Part shown: in pieces, positions 52,119-63,300 of the stretch
Position numbering within the stretch: position 1 is the stretch's first letter
Layout of the letters: each line of letters starts with the position of its first letter
NCBI GenBank assembly: GCA_964035575.1
Contig: OZ037908.1
Span: 372,001 to 436,000 of the forward strand
Origin: Rhynchopus sp. YZ270_cl-10
Taxonomy: Eukaryota; Euglenozoa; Diplonemea; Diplonemida; Diplonemidae
Length of the DNA stretch: 64,000 bases
Direction of reading: 5' to 3'
Notes under the pieces: model-generated
What the model saw: only the letters and a program-made list of their open reading frames with translations
Databases searched by the model: none
What the model was told of the DNA's origin: nothing
Position numbers and translations under genes: made by a program

Positions 52119-52478
52119 GTAATCGTAAAAATTCTGGGACGTAAAAATGTCCCAAGTTTCAGATTTTCCCCCAATTGTCCCAGTTTTGTTACGTCCCAGA
52201 ATTGTTCGGGCGGTTTTCCGGGTACTTGTCAATTTTTTGGGGGTGTGGGTGGTGGGGTGCGGCTGGTTGGCGGGGGGATCATAACCGGCCCAAGTATGTA
52301 TATTTTTTTTTGTTTGTTGGACATGTTTGGGTTTGCACCGAAGTGCATGGGTGACGGAGGGGGGAAGGTCACACAGACAATTCTGGGACGTTAATATTCT
52401 GTGACGTAAAAATGTTCCAAGTTTAAAAAAGTCCAAAATGTCCCAGTTTTGTTACGTCCCAGAATATTTACGATTACG
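52119..52478. mobile_element. Tc1/mariner-like MITE (CCGTAATCG family)
   Basis: CCGTAATCGTAAAAATTCTG at the left is mirrored at the right end (1 mismatch in about 28), with TA at each boundary. Flanking CATG-rich sequence is itself weakly inverted. Confidence 0.7.
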
Positions 52479-52523
52479 GTACCATGTTGCATGGCATGAT
52501 AAGCATGTCATGTGACATGATAT

Positions 52524-52626
52524 ACCGTATTCGTACAAATCAGTGACCGTAGAACAGGTCGAACTTCCGAGGAAATCTTGAAAAGGTCGAACATTAGTAC
52601 GGCAGATAATTTGTACGAATACGGTA
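52524..52626. mobile_element. Tc1/mariner-like MITE (CCGTATTCG family)
   Basis: CCGTATTCGTACAAAT and ATTTGTACGAATACGG ends with TA at each boundary, about 103 bp. Homologous to the intronic remnant at 7596. Confidence 0.75.
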
Positions 52627-52639
52627 GTAGGCTAGTTGA

Positions 52640-53490
52640 CGTAAGCGATATTTGGGTTTGGCAGATTTAGGACGGGAGGAATTACGGTTATTTAGGTGAC
52701 AGTCTAAACAACCAGGTTGGGGCAGAATAGTGGTGTTTTTTCACACCGTAGGTGGTGTATCTGAAGAGGGCGCGCAAAGGCACACTCTTTTGGTTGCAAC
52801 TACAGTGTACGTACGGGCAACTTCACTGCCCACACGCAGTTCGCCGGTGCGCTATCGCGCGCCGCTCACGTCAACGTCATATAACGCAAACCCGCAAACT
52901 GGCTGGTGCCTGTATGAACTGGCTTGAAAAAGTGGTGATTTTGGGGTCTCATATGTGTGTGTGTGACCATACCCCAGGTGGTCTGAAGATTGATCTGACT
53001 CCTTTGTCCAGGCATAGCAAACACTAAAAAAAATCCATTGGCGAAGGAATTTTGCATTTTTAACCACCACATAATACATGTTGCCAGTTTTACGGCGATA
53101 AGAAACGTGCCGATTGAGGGAGGGTTTGGGAGGGTTCGGGAGAGTGGGACATGATTTCCCAAAAAAAATAGTCAAACGCCTGGTTCGGGAGGTTCTGGGA
53201 GTGTTTGAGGGAGTTTGGGAGGGTTTGGGACACGATTTCCCAGAAAAATAGACAAACTTCATAAACCGACCCATGCCGCCAACTAGCCCATTTTGCATGT
53301 CAGTGACATTTCATTTCAACGTATTATGATCATGCCATCATGGTATACAAGGTCGCCGTGCGGACATGCATGCCTCCCGCTCCCCCCCTCCCCCCTCCCC
53401 CCTTTTTTTCCGGCTGGGTAAAAGACATCATCCCCTGACAACAATCTTGTGGAAACCAGCGCAGCGGATGCCGCGCGATAACGAATGTGA
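52640..53490. other. Gene-free stretch
   Basis: Contains three GGGAGGGTTTGGGA-type tandem units (53100-53240). No coding region is supported. Confidence 0.5.
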
Positions 53491-53492
53491 CC

Positions 53493-53533
53493 AAGGTGAC
53501 TAAGCACGAGAGGCTTAGTCTTAGGGTCATCTT
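53493..53533 (+). repeat. Gamma stem-loop copy
   Basis: AAGGTGACTAAGCACGAGAG, GCTTAGTCTTAGGGTCATC; CTTAG is duplicated in the 3' arm. Confidence 0.8.
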
Positions 53534-53611
53534 ATAAACCTTTCTTTTCTTTGCCTCCAATGATCCCCGTTCATCTGACCGATGAGTGGAAGCGGGTGGA
53601 GGGCATATCAG

Positions 53612-53785
53612 TTGTAAACCACAGAGTGAATGTAGGACTGCACGGTTGGGATCCACCTCCCCCGGTACACCTGGTAATTGAACCAAAGGTGCACTGTCAC
53701 AATCGATGGTGACAGCATGGTTTTGGGTCCGCCTCCCCCGGCACACCAAAGGTACACCGCCACAAGCGGGCTTTTCTTTTTTGTA
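53612..53785 (+). repeat. Delta repeat, long composite copy
   Basis: TAAACCACAGAGTGAATGTA, uninterrupted GGGATCCACCTCCCCCGG, then GGTGCACTGTCAC and GGTACACCGCCAC modules. Confidence 0.7.
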
Positions 53786-53850
53786 CTAAAAGGCTTTGAG
53801 CGCACAAAACAAAAGACATCTTTTTTTTGTGTATTTCAAAACCACATTTT

Positions 53851-53885
53851 TGACTAAGCACCACGAGAGGCTTAGGTTCATCTTT
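53851..53885 (+). repeat. Gamma stem-loop copy
   Basis: TGACTAAGCACCACGAGAGG, CTTAGGTTCATCTT. Confidence 0.8.
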
Positions 53886-54184
53886 ATAAACTTTTCCTTT
53901 TTTTTTTTCTCTTCTTCTTCGTTTTCTTCAAATAACACACAATACACCTAGCAACCCAGGCTATACATATCACTTGATAAAAAAGCCCCCTACACAGCAA
54001 CACAACAAACCTTGCACAACACAACACAACACACACACAAAAGAAAAGCAGCTTCGGCTCTCTCTCTGTAAAGCTACTACAAAAAAGGCTCCGCTTTTTT
54101 CCAGCTTTTTTCTCCAAAAAAGAGAGAGGTTTTTTTTTCCCTTTTCTTTTAGTTAGTTACCCGACGATTTCGTCCTCCAGAACA

Positions 54185-56118
54185 ATGGTGTCTGCCAACA
54201 GCCGCACCCAGAAGAAGCACCGTACCTACGGGGCAGTCATTGAGAACGCCTGGGCAACACGTCTGGTCGACAGTCAGTCGATCCAGGGCTTCCTTGAGCA
54301 GATCGGCACGGACCTTGTGGCCCACGAGAGATATGCGTATGTTCATTTTGCACCAATGCCGAACCATGCCAAACCGTGGCTATTATCTACTGATAGTAGT
54401 CTATAATCAAACAAAAATTTTGCACCATGCCATGCATCACTATCGTATCCCCCTCCCTCTGTCTACCATAGTTAAGAGGTCTAGCATCGTTTCGTGAATG
54501 AAAAACAAAAAAAAACAAAAAAGTGAAATTCATTAGCCTTCGGGCGACGTTGTGCATACAGAACCCATCCTCGGACAGGGTGATTGTCGAAACTACAAAA
54601 AAAAAAACAATGCGCATATTTTGAGAGACAAGTGAAATGCTTAATAAACGGTTGTTGAGGCGAAAAGAGAGGCGTTAGATTATTTGCCAAAAGAATAGTG
54701 GAGATTTGCACAACTGTTGGCACCACAACCGAGGCAACTACACACTACTCCAACAATTTATCAAGAACAAAAATGGTTTTCTTTAATAGAGAGGTAGACG
54801 TTGTCTTCACCTTTCAATGCTTTGTTTTAAAAGGTGTTCTCTTGGAGAACTGCAGTCACCTTGTTATCCCCTTCATTAGGTACACTGTAACGAGAGGGCT
54901 TTGTATTTCAAGGCAATGTATTATTTGTTGACACGACCCCACCACCACCCTACCCTCAACAGCGACGGCACCCTCTTCTTCTCCGGCCACGTCAACCCTG
55001 CTGCGTGCGCGAATGTCAGTATCGTCGCGAAGCGTGGCTGGCGTCCTGAGATCCGTCGCAGCCGCACCCTCTCACTTGTGGTGAAGGGCGAGAACGGTGA
55101 GGTGGCCCCACGCATGACTGCAGAGGACGCGCTTGCGATTGTCCGCCAGAGCTGTGTGTGGAAGGATATTGCGAATGTTGAGCTGGTCCGCGTTGCGACC
55201 ACCAATGGAAAGGCGACCCACGTCTTTGTGCAGTTCGAGGGCGAGATCATGGCACGGTCGTACATCAACAAGGTCGACGCGCTGCTGTACACACAGCAGT
55301 CCTCGGGACGCCGCTTCTTTGTGCACGGCTCGCAGCTCAACGCATACTACGAGTACGAGGCACAGCCCGGAGGAGCCTTCGACTCCCTCGTCTGGCGCAA
55401 CCCTGAGTACAAAGGTCTCCGCTCCGCCACCATCCACATCAGGGGCAACGCTGGCTCCCGCAAGGTCGACACCCACAACATCTCCGACGACGTTTTGGTT
55501 GACATGCTGGAACGGTCTCTGAAGGGCAGAATGTCCATGGTCGAATCCGTACGCCGTGTGGACATGGAAGCAAAGGGCATCGCTCTGGTGGTCTGCGCTC
55601 GCGGAGACGTCGAACTCCTCTGCAGCATCCTGCAAGGAGCTGTGGGAACCAGGGTAGGCAGGCTTGCGGTGTGCGAGGTGACGGTCGGGCAGAGCCGTGC
55701 TGGGGACTCCGAGGTGTGCGACCGTGTGGTGTGCAGCAACGCGCTCCGCATTGAGCAGTGTGAGTCTGTGGAGGAGGACGTCGCCTCCGTCTCGCTTGCA
55801 AGCACCCCAACCCACGTTGGGTCGCCAAACACATCCGATTGGTCCCGCTCACCAGGAATGACAGCGACCTCCAGCGCCACCCTCGGGTCTGGCCTCTGGC
55901 AGTCAAAGCTGACCCGTCCTTCCCCTATGATCGTGCCGGTCCTGAACACAGATGATGACTCCATGATGGGTTCGCCTCATGAGCTCGACAGATCCCTCGG
56001 GAACACCGACAGCTGTGCGTCAAGTGCCTCATTAAAGGCAACTGAGGTGGAATCCCTCATCTCCCCCCGCGACGCAACAGGATACGACGATGAACTCTGT
56101 GCATACTTCTTCAACTGA
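54185..56118 (+). CDS. RRM protein B (PTB/hnRNP-L-like), two exons; paralogue of 9032-10660
   Basis: Exon 1 is 54185-54336 and exon 2 is 54963-56118, 435 residues, with the same phase-2 junction (ERYADGTLFFSG) as paralogue A. The N-terminus is short and basic where A is Asn/Ser-rich, but FLEQIGTDLVAHERYA aligns with A's HLAQISDECVALERYA. RRM1 (about 79-168) has LSLVVKG and HVFVQFEG strands and the extra FVHGSQLN strand. RRM2 (about 188-275) starts ATIHIRGN and is less conserved. The Ser/Thr-rich tail ends YDDELCAYFFN. The intron is 626 bp against 240 bp in A, and carries an alpha repeat and a delta module. An RNA-binding regulatory role is inferred. The upstream leader (54000-54184) has short pyrimidine tracts. 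Confidence 0.85.
54697..54770 (+). repeat. Alpha repeat inside the RRM B intron
   Basis: AGTGGAGATTTGCACAACTG with ACCGAGGCAACTACACACTA; same strand as the gene. Confidence 0.85.
54879..54916 (+). repeat. Delta 3' module inside the RRM B intron
   Basis: GGTACACTGTAACGAGAGGG, CTTTGTATTTCAAGG, close to the acceptor. Confidence 0.75.
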
Positions 56119-57154
56119 GAAGGGGGGGAGGAAAAAGAAGAAAAAAAAAAAATGCACCCAATTTGGGGAAGTATTATTGTAGGTTTAGAAAAAAAAAGGC
56201 AAAAAAAACAAAACAAGAAGAATTCTGAGGGTCTTGAAAGACCCAACACTTCAATTTTTTTTTTTTGTCGATATCCAAAAATTTTGGTAAGGCGAAGCTT
56301 GGGATTGCCTGACCAAAAACCCTTTTTTATTTTTTTTTTTTGTAAGTTAACCGAAAGTTAACTGGTTTTCTCCACTGCCCCACTACTATTTTGTTGTCTT
56401 TCATTTGTCTTTGCTTGTCTTCTTTTTTATTTTTTTATTTATTTTTTTGCTTTCTTTTTTCCCCCTTCCCCACATCTGATACTCATTACCTTCACCCCCT
56501 CTCTCCCCATTTTTTTTTAAAATCGTAATCTGTTGGTATTCTGTGATGGCTTCACGGAAAATCTATTTTTTTTGTGTTTTCTTTTTGTTCATGATTTCCC
56601 CCCTCGTGTACCCTTCCCTTCTCCAGGCATTCCTACTTGGTTTATTCTCGCGTCTACCTTTTTTTCTTTTTTTTTCTTTTTCCTTTTTTTGTTCTTTCTC
56701 ACACCCATTCTTGATTCTTATTTGATTGTTTCTAGAAAAAAAAAGAGAAAAAAAAAAATTCGACCTTTCCAACTCCACTCATAAACACTCAAAAAAAATA
56801 GCGAAAAAGAATGGAACAAAAAAAAAAAAAAATCAAAAAAAAAAAAAAAAAAAAAAAATCATAAAAAGGAGAATAGAGAAAAGCACTGTCTCCATAAAGT
56901 GCTGTTTTTATCTATTCAAAAATTCGCAAAAGTAAACATTTTTAAAAAATGAAACCATTTTGCCCCCTCATTTCCCCATTTTTCTTTTTTTTTTAAAGCA
57001 ATGCAAGAGTTTGTCGAGGCGTATGAGGCTCGGTCTCTTGCAATGCAAACGAAAGGCTCAATTTGTCTGAACCTTTGTTTGAACGACCAACCCCCCTTCT
57101 TGTTTTTATGATATCCACTTTATGGTGTCCACGTGAAAAAAAAAAAAAAAATGA

Positions 57155-57233
57155 CAGTGGAGATTTGCACAAAAACTGTGGCAACACAAACCGAGGCAAC
57201 TGCACACTACTCCAACAAATTTATCAAAAAAAA
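57155..57233 (+). repeat. Alpha repeat copy
   Basis: CAGTGGAGATTTGCACAAAA; its A tail abuts the theta element. Confidence 0.85.
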
Positions 57234-57240
57234 GCAGGGT

Positions 57241-57375
57241 GGTGCTTTCGGAAGTCGGTCAACGACCTGTCAGCGACGTGTCACGACCTGTCGGTGACCT
57301 GTCAATATCAGGGGGTGTGTGTATAGAGTCCCTGTGTCAGCGACCTGTCAATATCGACCCCCTCCCGGAGCACCA
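57241..57375 (+). mobile_element. Theta element copy
   Basis: Almost the same as 27831-27964, including GGGGGTGTGTGTATAGAG and two units. Confidence 0.8.
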
Positions 57376-57682
57376 AAGGGAACATTTTTTTTTTTATTCT
57401 TCATCCTATACTTTCAGTTCATTGAAAGTATATGTTATAGTACCCTTTTATGATGTGCACGAGAGGCGTTCATCATCTTGCAAAAAAGATTCCCCCTTTT
57501 TTGCAACATGTGTTATCCCCCCTTTTCTTCCATTTTTGACGATTTTTTCCCGTCTTTTTTATGTTTTTATGTTTTTAAGATGTTTGTTTTTGTGCTGAGA
57601 GAAACACAGATTCATCTTATTCAAAACCACCTCCCCACTATGATTATAGGAACGGCGGAAGGGGGAAAAGAAAATGGTGTAG

Positions 57683-57731
<49 letters not shown>

Positions 57732-58023
57732 GTCGATACAACAGTAACAACTAAGCTTTGAATTCCCAAAGCACATTGCTCAGGGTGATAATCTTTAATG
57801 TCAACCAAGATTTTTTTTTCTTCAGTTTCGAAGAGGAAAAAAAAATTACAGCAAAACCCACAAGAGGAGAAAAGAAGGGAGGGGGGAATTTTTTTTATTA
57901 CAAAAAAAAAACTCCCCCATTACTACTTTCCCTCTCTCCGTTCACCAAAAAAAAGAATCTTTTATAATTTTCCACCGTTTTTTCCCCCCTCCCAGCCCTT
58001 ACCCCCTTTATTCCTCATTACGA

Positions 58024-58130
58024 AGGTGAAGTAAATTGCTTGACTTTGTAGTTTTCCTTCTGGTTTCATCGTTGGCTTACAACAGTAAAAACCAGAAGTA
58101 AAACCAGAAAGTCAAATCATTTACCTCACC
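58024..58130 (+). repeat. Long two-armed hairpin starting AAGGTGA
   Basis: GGTGAAGTAAAT..TTGACTTT (58025-58047) pairs with AAAGTCAA..ATTTACCTCACC (58108-58130), and CTTCTGGTTT (58057-58066) with AAACCAGAAG (58089-58098). It begins and ends like a gamma outer stem but has an unrelated interior. Confidence 0.7.
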
Positions 58131-58415
58131 GTCGTGCAACCCTCCCTCAACCCCCCCTCATTCTCTCTATTAAAATCCTACTTTTCTCTCTCTCTCTCTC
58201 CTGCTCCAACCCCCTTTTTCCCCCCCATTTTTGTAAAAAGGGAATTCCCCTTTACAATTTTTCTTTTATTTTTAAAAATGAACACTCTCCCCGCCCAGTA
58301 TCGATGATCAGGGCCGATCCTTTTGTTTTGTTTTCTTTTGCTTTTTTTTTTTTTCTTTGCGGAAACTGAATGACCTTGATCCCATCAAGCGCGACTTTTG
58401 TATAATAAAAAAAAT

Positions 58416-58471
58416 ATCTAGTGGACACATCCTCCGGGTGGCTACACTAAATACAAACCAAGTTTTCAAAA
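58416..58471 (+). repeat. Beta repeat copy
   Basis: CTAGTGGACACATCCTCCGG then GTGGCTACACTAAATACAAA. Confidence 0.8.
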
Positions 58472-58760
58472 AGGAAAAAAAAAAAAAAGAATAAGGCACA
58501 CAAAGGGTCTTCTCATCTCTATCCCTGTTTTTTATCCAATGTGTGGAAAAATAGCCTATTTTTTTTTGTGTTCTTTGTAGTGATAAGTACTGGAATTAGG
58601 GTATTTACAACCACATCACAATGGAGAAAAAAATACATTCCTTTTTTTTTTTAGTGAACAATTGCGACCCAATTAGGCAGAATAGTTTAAAACGCGCTTT
58701 TATTTCGAACAAGTCCACCATGCCTGGGCAAACACCGTTCATTGATTCTCCCCCCATTTT

Positions 58761-58794
58761 AGGTGACTAAGTACTAGAGGCTTAGGTTCATCTT
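58761..58794 (+). repeat. Gamma stem-loop copy
   Basis: AGGTGACTAAGTACTAGAGG, CTTAGGTTCATCTT. Confidence 0.8.
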
Positions 58795-59031
58795 GTCAAC
58801 ATTTTTTTTTTTTTTTTGTGTGTTCTTCTCTATTGACAAAAGACTGAGGTGCAAAAAAAGTGTTTTGAGTCCTCAAGTTTCTATTTTCCCCTTTTTCATC
58901 CACAAAAAAGGGTATTTTTAGTCTCTTTTTTTGTGGATGTTGATTTTTTTATTATTTCTTAAATCCACTGAAAGAAAAGAGAGTAACAAAAAAAAAAAAA
59001 AAACCGTTATGTAAGAGCGACACCTGGACAA

Positions 59032-59087
59032 AGTGTAGACTTGCTCTTCTGGCAGCTACACTTATCCAACAGTTTATCGAAAAAAAC
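59032..59087 (+). repeat. Alpha/beta-like chimeric repeat
   Basis: AGTGTAG..CTACACT forms a perfect 7-bp stem as in beta, but the tail TCCAACAGTTTATCGAAAAA is of alpha type. Confidence 0.6.
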
Positions 59088-59177
59088 AAAACAAAAAAAA
59101 AAAAAAATCCCCCTACATCACTCTACCAAAAACCAGCAACTGCAATGACTGCAAAAAAAAATTTTTTTTAATGGGAA

Positions 59178-59245
59178 AGTGGAGATTGCACAAAACTGTG
59201 GCAACACAACCCGAGGCAACTGCACTACTCCAATCAAAAAACAAA
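59178..59245 (+). repeat. Alpha repeat copy
   Basis: AGTGGAGATTGCACAAAACT, shortened 3' end. Confidence 0.8.
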
Positions 59246-59436
59246 AAAAAAAACAAAAAACAAAAAAACAAAACAATATCCGCGATACTTTCTTCTTCGT
59301 TTATGAAGAAAAAACCCCCCCCCCCCCCCCTCCACAAACACAACATACACCACACCCTTTAAAATGAACACAAAAATGATGGCAAATCAAAACCATTTTT
59401 CACGAGATTTCTCGAATATTTCACATCTTCTTTTTA

Positions 59437-59468
59437 AAGGTGAGCACAGAGAAGCTTAGGTTCACCTT
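59437..59468 (+). repeat. Gamma stem-loop with fully paired outer stem
   Basis: AAGGTGA pairs without wobble with TCACCTT; CTAA of the inner stem is deleted. Confidence 0.65.
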
Positions 59469-59469
59469 T

Positions 59470-60545
59470 ACTCCAAACTTTTTTCTCTCTTTTTTTAAAA
59501 TTGCCATTTATTTTTTGTCTGTGCAACACTGTACAATACAATTACCATACCAAACGACCTTTACCCAAAAAAAAACAAAAAAAACTTATTTTTATTTGCG
59601 TCACAATAAACAAGCATAGATGCCATTTTACTTCTTTCCCTTTTCATCCCTCAAATAACAAACATTTTTTTTGTCTTCTTCATGATTTTTGTTAGATGGT
59701 ATGTACACTTGAAGCACATCTTTCAATTTTTTTTTTCCTTCTTTTTTTAAAAAACATTTTGGCTAAACGTTTATTTTGTATCAAAAACAAAAACCCTGAA
59801 TAATCATAGGGTGGTGAGGAGAGTTTCATTTTCAGGAGGTTTTTCCACAATTCAGATTTTGAAAAAAAAAAAATGTGTATTTTGACTATTCAGGTTTTGG
59901 TTAAATTCCACGGAAATATTACCTTTTATCTGAGTTATGCAATGTGTACTTCTCTGTGAATGGAAAAAAGGGTACATTCATCTGACACATTTCAATTTTT
60001 CAAGATCTTTTTTTTTGAAATATTTATATCGACCGTTCTTTGACCATCGGCACCAATGTTATGCAATCGGTGCGACGCTCAAAGTTCGTTTGATTCAACA
60101 GAAAAATCAACATAAAAAAAAAAAACAAAAAGACGGAAAAAGAAACCCCTTCAAGGGAGGTAATCAGGGTAGTGTTCCTCGATCTTTCTTTTTTTGTTCT
60201 TCTTGTCCTTTTTTTTTTGTTGTTGTTGTATCTGTTGTGATTATTTTGTGGAATTTTTTTTTTTTTTTTGTTTTTTTTTTTTGTCAGAGATAGAATCATT
60301 TTGACACTATCTTTGTTGATTTGACAAAACAAAAAAAAAAGTCAGGAAAAAAAAATGTTTTCTCACTATGTTGTTTACTTCCTCTCCCTGAAAAAAAAAA
60401 ATATTGCGTTAAAAAACGTTGATCTACTATTCAAAATAAAAAACAGCAAAAAAAAAACTTTATAAAAAACTCTTTTCGATTCCCCCCCTTTTTTAAGAAC
60501 AGTTTTTCAATGAATGTTCTGGAGGGAGAGAGAGAAAGGGGGAAT
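59470..60545. other. Gene-free stretch
   Basis: Only homopolymer-rich DNA was seen. Confidence 0.5.
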
Positions 60546-60552
60546 AAAAAAA

Positions 60553-60637
60553 CAGTGGAGATTTGCACAAAAACTGTGGCAACACAAACTGAGGCAACTA
60601 CACACTACTCCAACAAATTTATTTTAAAAAAAAAAAA
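60553..60637 (+). repeat. Alpha repeat copy
   Basis: CAGTGGAGATTTGCACAAAA to a long A tail. Confidence 0.85.
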
Positions 60638-60849
60638 TATTATCGCAGTTTATGTACACTGACCCAAGGAGGTATATCCTCGACTACATTGATGACCATC
60701 GTCATTCTCATTTTTTCCTTCCCCCTGACTTTCCCTCCTTTTCTCTCTTTTTTTTTGAGGATGTACGTATGTATGTACCCTAGTGGGGTGCATTCATGTT
60801 CGAAATCTTATTTATTTTTTTTTTTGATTTCCTTCCCCTTTTTTTTTGT

Positions 60850-60891
60850 GGTGACTTATAAGCATAGGAGAAGAGGGGCTTATGTTCATCG
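60850..60891 (+). repeat. Gamma stem-loop copy, enlarged loop
   Basis: GGTGACTTATAAGCATAGGA GAAGAGGGGCTTATGTTCATC; stem ATAAGC/GCTTAT covaries from CTAAGC/GCTTAG. Confidence 0.7.
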
Positions 60892-61050
60892 TTCACACCT
60901 TTTTATTATTATTTTTATTACATTAGCCCCCTGCATCGCCATGTAGTTGCCAAAAAACACTCTCTCTCTATCTCAGGCCCTTCTGAGAATATTTTGCTAG
61001 AAAACAGAGTGTGAATTTGCACTAAGTGGCAAAAAAAAAAAAAGCAAACC

Positions 61051-61106
61051 ATAGTGGAGTTCATCCTCGGGTGTCTACACTAATACAAACCAAGTTTTCA
61101 AAAAAA
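61051..61106 (+). repeat. Beta repeat copy (TTCATCC-type)
   Basis: ATAGTGGAGTTCATCCTCGG, GTGTCTACACTAATACAAAC. Confidence 0.85.
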
Positions 61107-61737
61107 AAAACAACAAAAAAACGCGCAAGATGCGACTGCCGTTAATCCCTTCCCAAAAACAAAATAATTTAAAAAAAAAAACTCAAGGTACAGTAGGTTG
61201 TTGATTCTTCTTCTTTAATGTGTTTCCTTCGTGTTTTCTCTCTTTTTTTTTTTTTTTTTTTTTTTGTGTTATTTGTTTCCTGCAAATCTGTAGCGGGGGG
61301 AATGTCGTTTTTGATTATTTTTTTGTTTTTTTTTTTTCTCGTCTCTCTTCAGCGGGAAGGTCAGAGAACGACATTATATATTTTTGCTCTTTTTTTCTTC
61401 TCGACGCCCTTAAAAGCTGCTTGTAGGAAATAATAGTATGAAAAAAAGGAGTTAATGCGGGATAGAAAGGGAATACATGCCTTTTTTTAAAAAAAAGTTT
61501 GGGTACATTTAGTGCACCCTATTATACCTTCTATTCAGTAGAATAGTTAGTATACGAAACACTTTTTTTTTTAACAACAACGATGAGGAGGGGGGTTGAG
61601 GAACAGACATTAACATTGCAAAAAGCAGGCAAAAGACGCACGCCAGAAAAAACAAAAAAAAATGTCATATCCCCAATCCTCTTCCCCTTTATCGTTCAAT
61701 TACGCGGAGTTTCCCTTAATAAGGATTTGTTTCTGAT

Positions 61738-61771
61738 AGGTGGCTAAGCACGAGAGGCTTAGGGTCATCTT
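61738..61771 (+). repeat. Gamma stem-loop copy
   Basis: AGGTGGCTAAGCACGAGAGG, CTTAGGGTCATCTT. Confidence 0.85.
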
Positions 61772-62131
61772 ATAAACTTTTCTTTGTTTCAAAGGGTATG
61801 GGAAAAAAAGGAAATCTTCTAAAAAAACCCCCCTCACCTCTCCCCTTCTCCCTCCCCTAATTTTTTTTTTCCCCTCGTTCTGATGAGATTACTATTGTTG
61901 TTGGTTTCTTTTCTTGTATAATTTTTTTTTTGAATTTGCTGAAAGTTTTTTTTTTCAGAGTGTGTTTTTTACCACAGAGCGTTTCGGTAGCGAGATACTA
62001 GGTGGTTAATCTCACTCTGTTATGTTTTTTTTTTCATTTCCGTTTAATTTTTTTTCCATAATTTTTTTTTATATGACAAGCAATAGTTAATCAGAGCGCC
62101 ACGTGCATCAAGGTAACTGGTTTTCATCTTA

Positions 62132-63083
62132 GGGTGGGCGAATTGACAAAATTAATTCGGGTTATTGGCGTCATGGATTTCAGAATTCTGGAAAAAAAAA
62201 AGTTTTCAGAAAAAAAAAGTTTTCTCTTGGTTCCCCCACCAAAAAACCAAAAAATTCTAGAAAACACATGTGATTTCTAGTTTTTAAATTTGGTGGCTTC
62301 GGCAAATTGACCCCACCACAGAACGGGTGGATTCAGGAAATGCAAATGCCGGTGTTTTCGAACAAAATGCAAAATGCCCGCGTTTTTTGCAAAATGTACG
62401 CGCATGGGGGGCCCTAAAACCTCTGCTACCGTGTGTTTCTACAGGCAAACACTTGGACCCCTTTACCTTACACTTACGGGTTTTGACCAAAACCAAGAAC
62501 TCGTCCATTTCGGCAAATTGACCCCACCGCAGAACGGACAGATTCCGAAAATGCAAATGCCGGTGTTTTTGCGCATTTTCATGTTTCAGAATCAGGGAGA
62601 GAAAATCTGGGTTGTGGGATTTACTTTGTCCCCTTCACCTTACACTCATTTTGACCAAAACCAAGAACTTGGCCATTTCGGCAAAGTGACCCCACCACAG
62701 CGCGGACAGATTCCGGAAATGCCAACCGCGGTATGGTTTGGGGCTGAAAAATTTTCAGGGGAAAATATTTTTCAGTAGCATTTTTTGGCCGAAAATGGGC
62801 CCCACGTATTAGTGACCGGGCTCATATTTTCAAAAAAATACGTGTTCAAAAAATTGTCCAATTTTCGAGATTGACCCCACCACTTTCTGCACGGATTCCG
62901 GAAATGCCAAAAAACTGTGTTTTGGGTCACGAATCTCTACCCCGTCACCCAAAAACCAGTTTTTCCTGATGAAAACTTTTTTTCCTAAAACTTTTTTTTT
63001 CCTGAAAACTTTTTTTCTGCGTCATGCGTCAGCGTTTTCTCTGCGTCATGTAACCCGAATTAATTTTGTCAATTCGCCCACCC
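62132..63083. mobile_element. PIF/Harbinger-like MITE with TTA target duplication
   Basis: GGGTGGGCGAATTGACAAAA starts a 33-bp inverted repeat exactly mirrored at 63051-63083. TTA flanks both ends (62129-62131, 63084-63086), the usual PIF/Harbinger target. The interior is mostly TTGACCCCACCAC-type units shared with 48183-48760, with no transposase. AAGGTAA (62111-62117) and TTCATCTTA just left of it resemble gamma arms. Confidence 0.85.
62290..62900 (+). repeat. TTGACCCCACCAC units inside the PIF/Harbinger-like MITE
   Basis: At least four units with GCAAATTGACCCCACC or a variant, at about 62305, 62514, 62684 and 62872, each followed by GGATTC.GGAAATGC or a variant. Confidence 0.8.
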
Positions 63084-63208
63084 TTACCAAAAAAAAAAAA
63101 AAAAAAGATCTTTCATTTTATTTCTTATTTCCTGCGCTGAACCCAACAATCTTTTTTAACAACATTGTTCCACTACTTACATTCTTTTTAACAACTCTCA
63201 CTTTTTTT

Positions 63209-63245
63209 AAGGTGACTAAGCACATGAGAGGCTTAGGCTCACCTT
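63209..63245 (+). repeat. Gamma stem-loop with compensated outer stem
   Basis: AAGGTGA (63209-63215) pairs perfectly with TCACCTT (63239-63245); the inner stem CTAAGC/GCTTAG is intact. Confidence 0.85.
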
Positions 63246-63300
63246 AGCACCTTTTCTTTGACACCCTTTTGCATCAAACATATCCTCAAGGATCTGACTT

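Larger units (their letters stand above)
56119..58020. other. Gene-free stretch
   Basis: A/T homopolymers, one alpha copy and one theta copy. The poly-T tract at 57687-57730 exceeds 40 bp. Confidence 0.6.
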
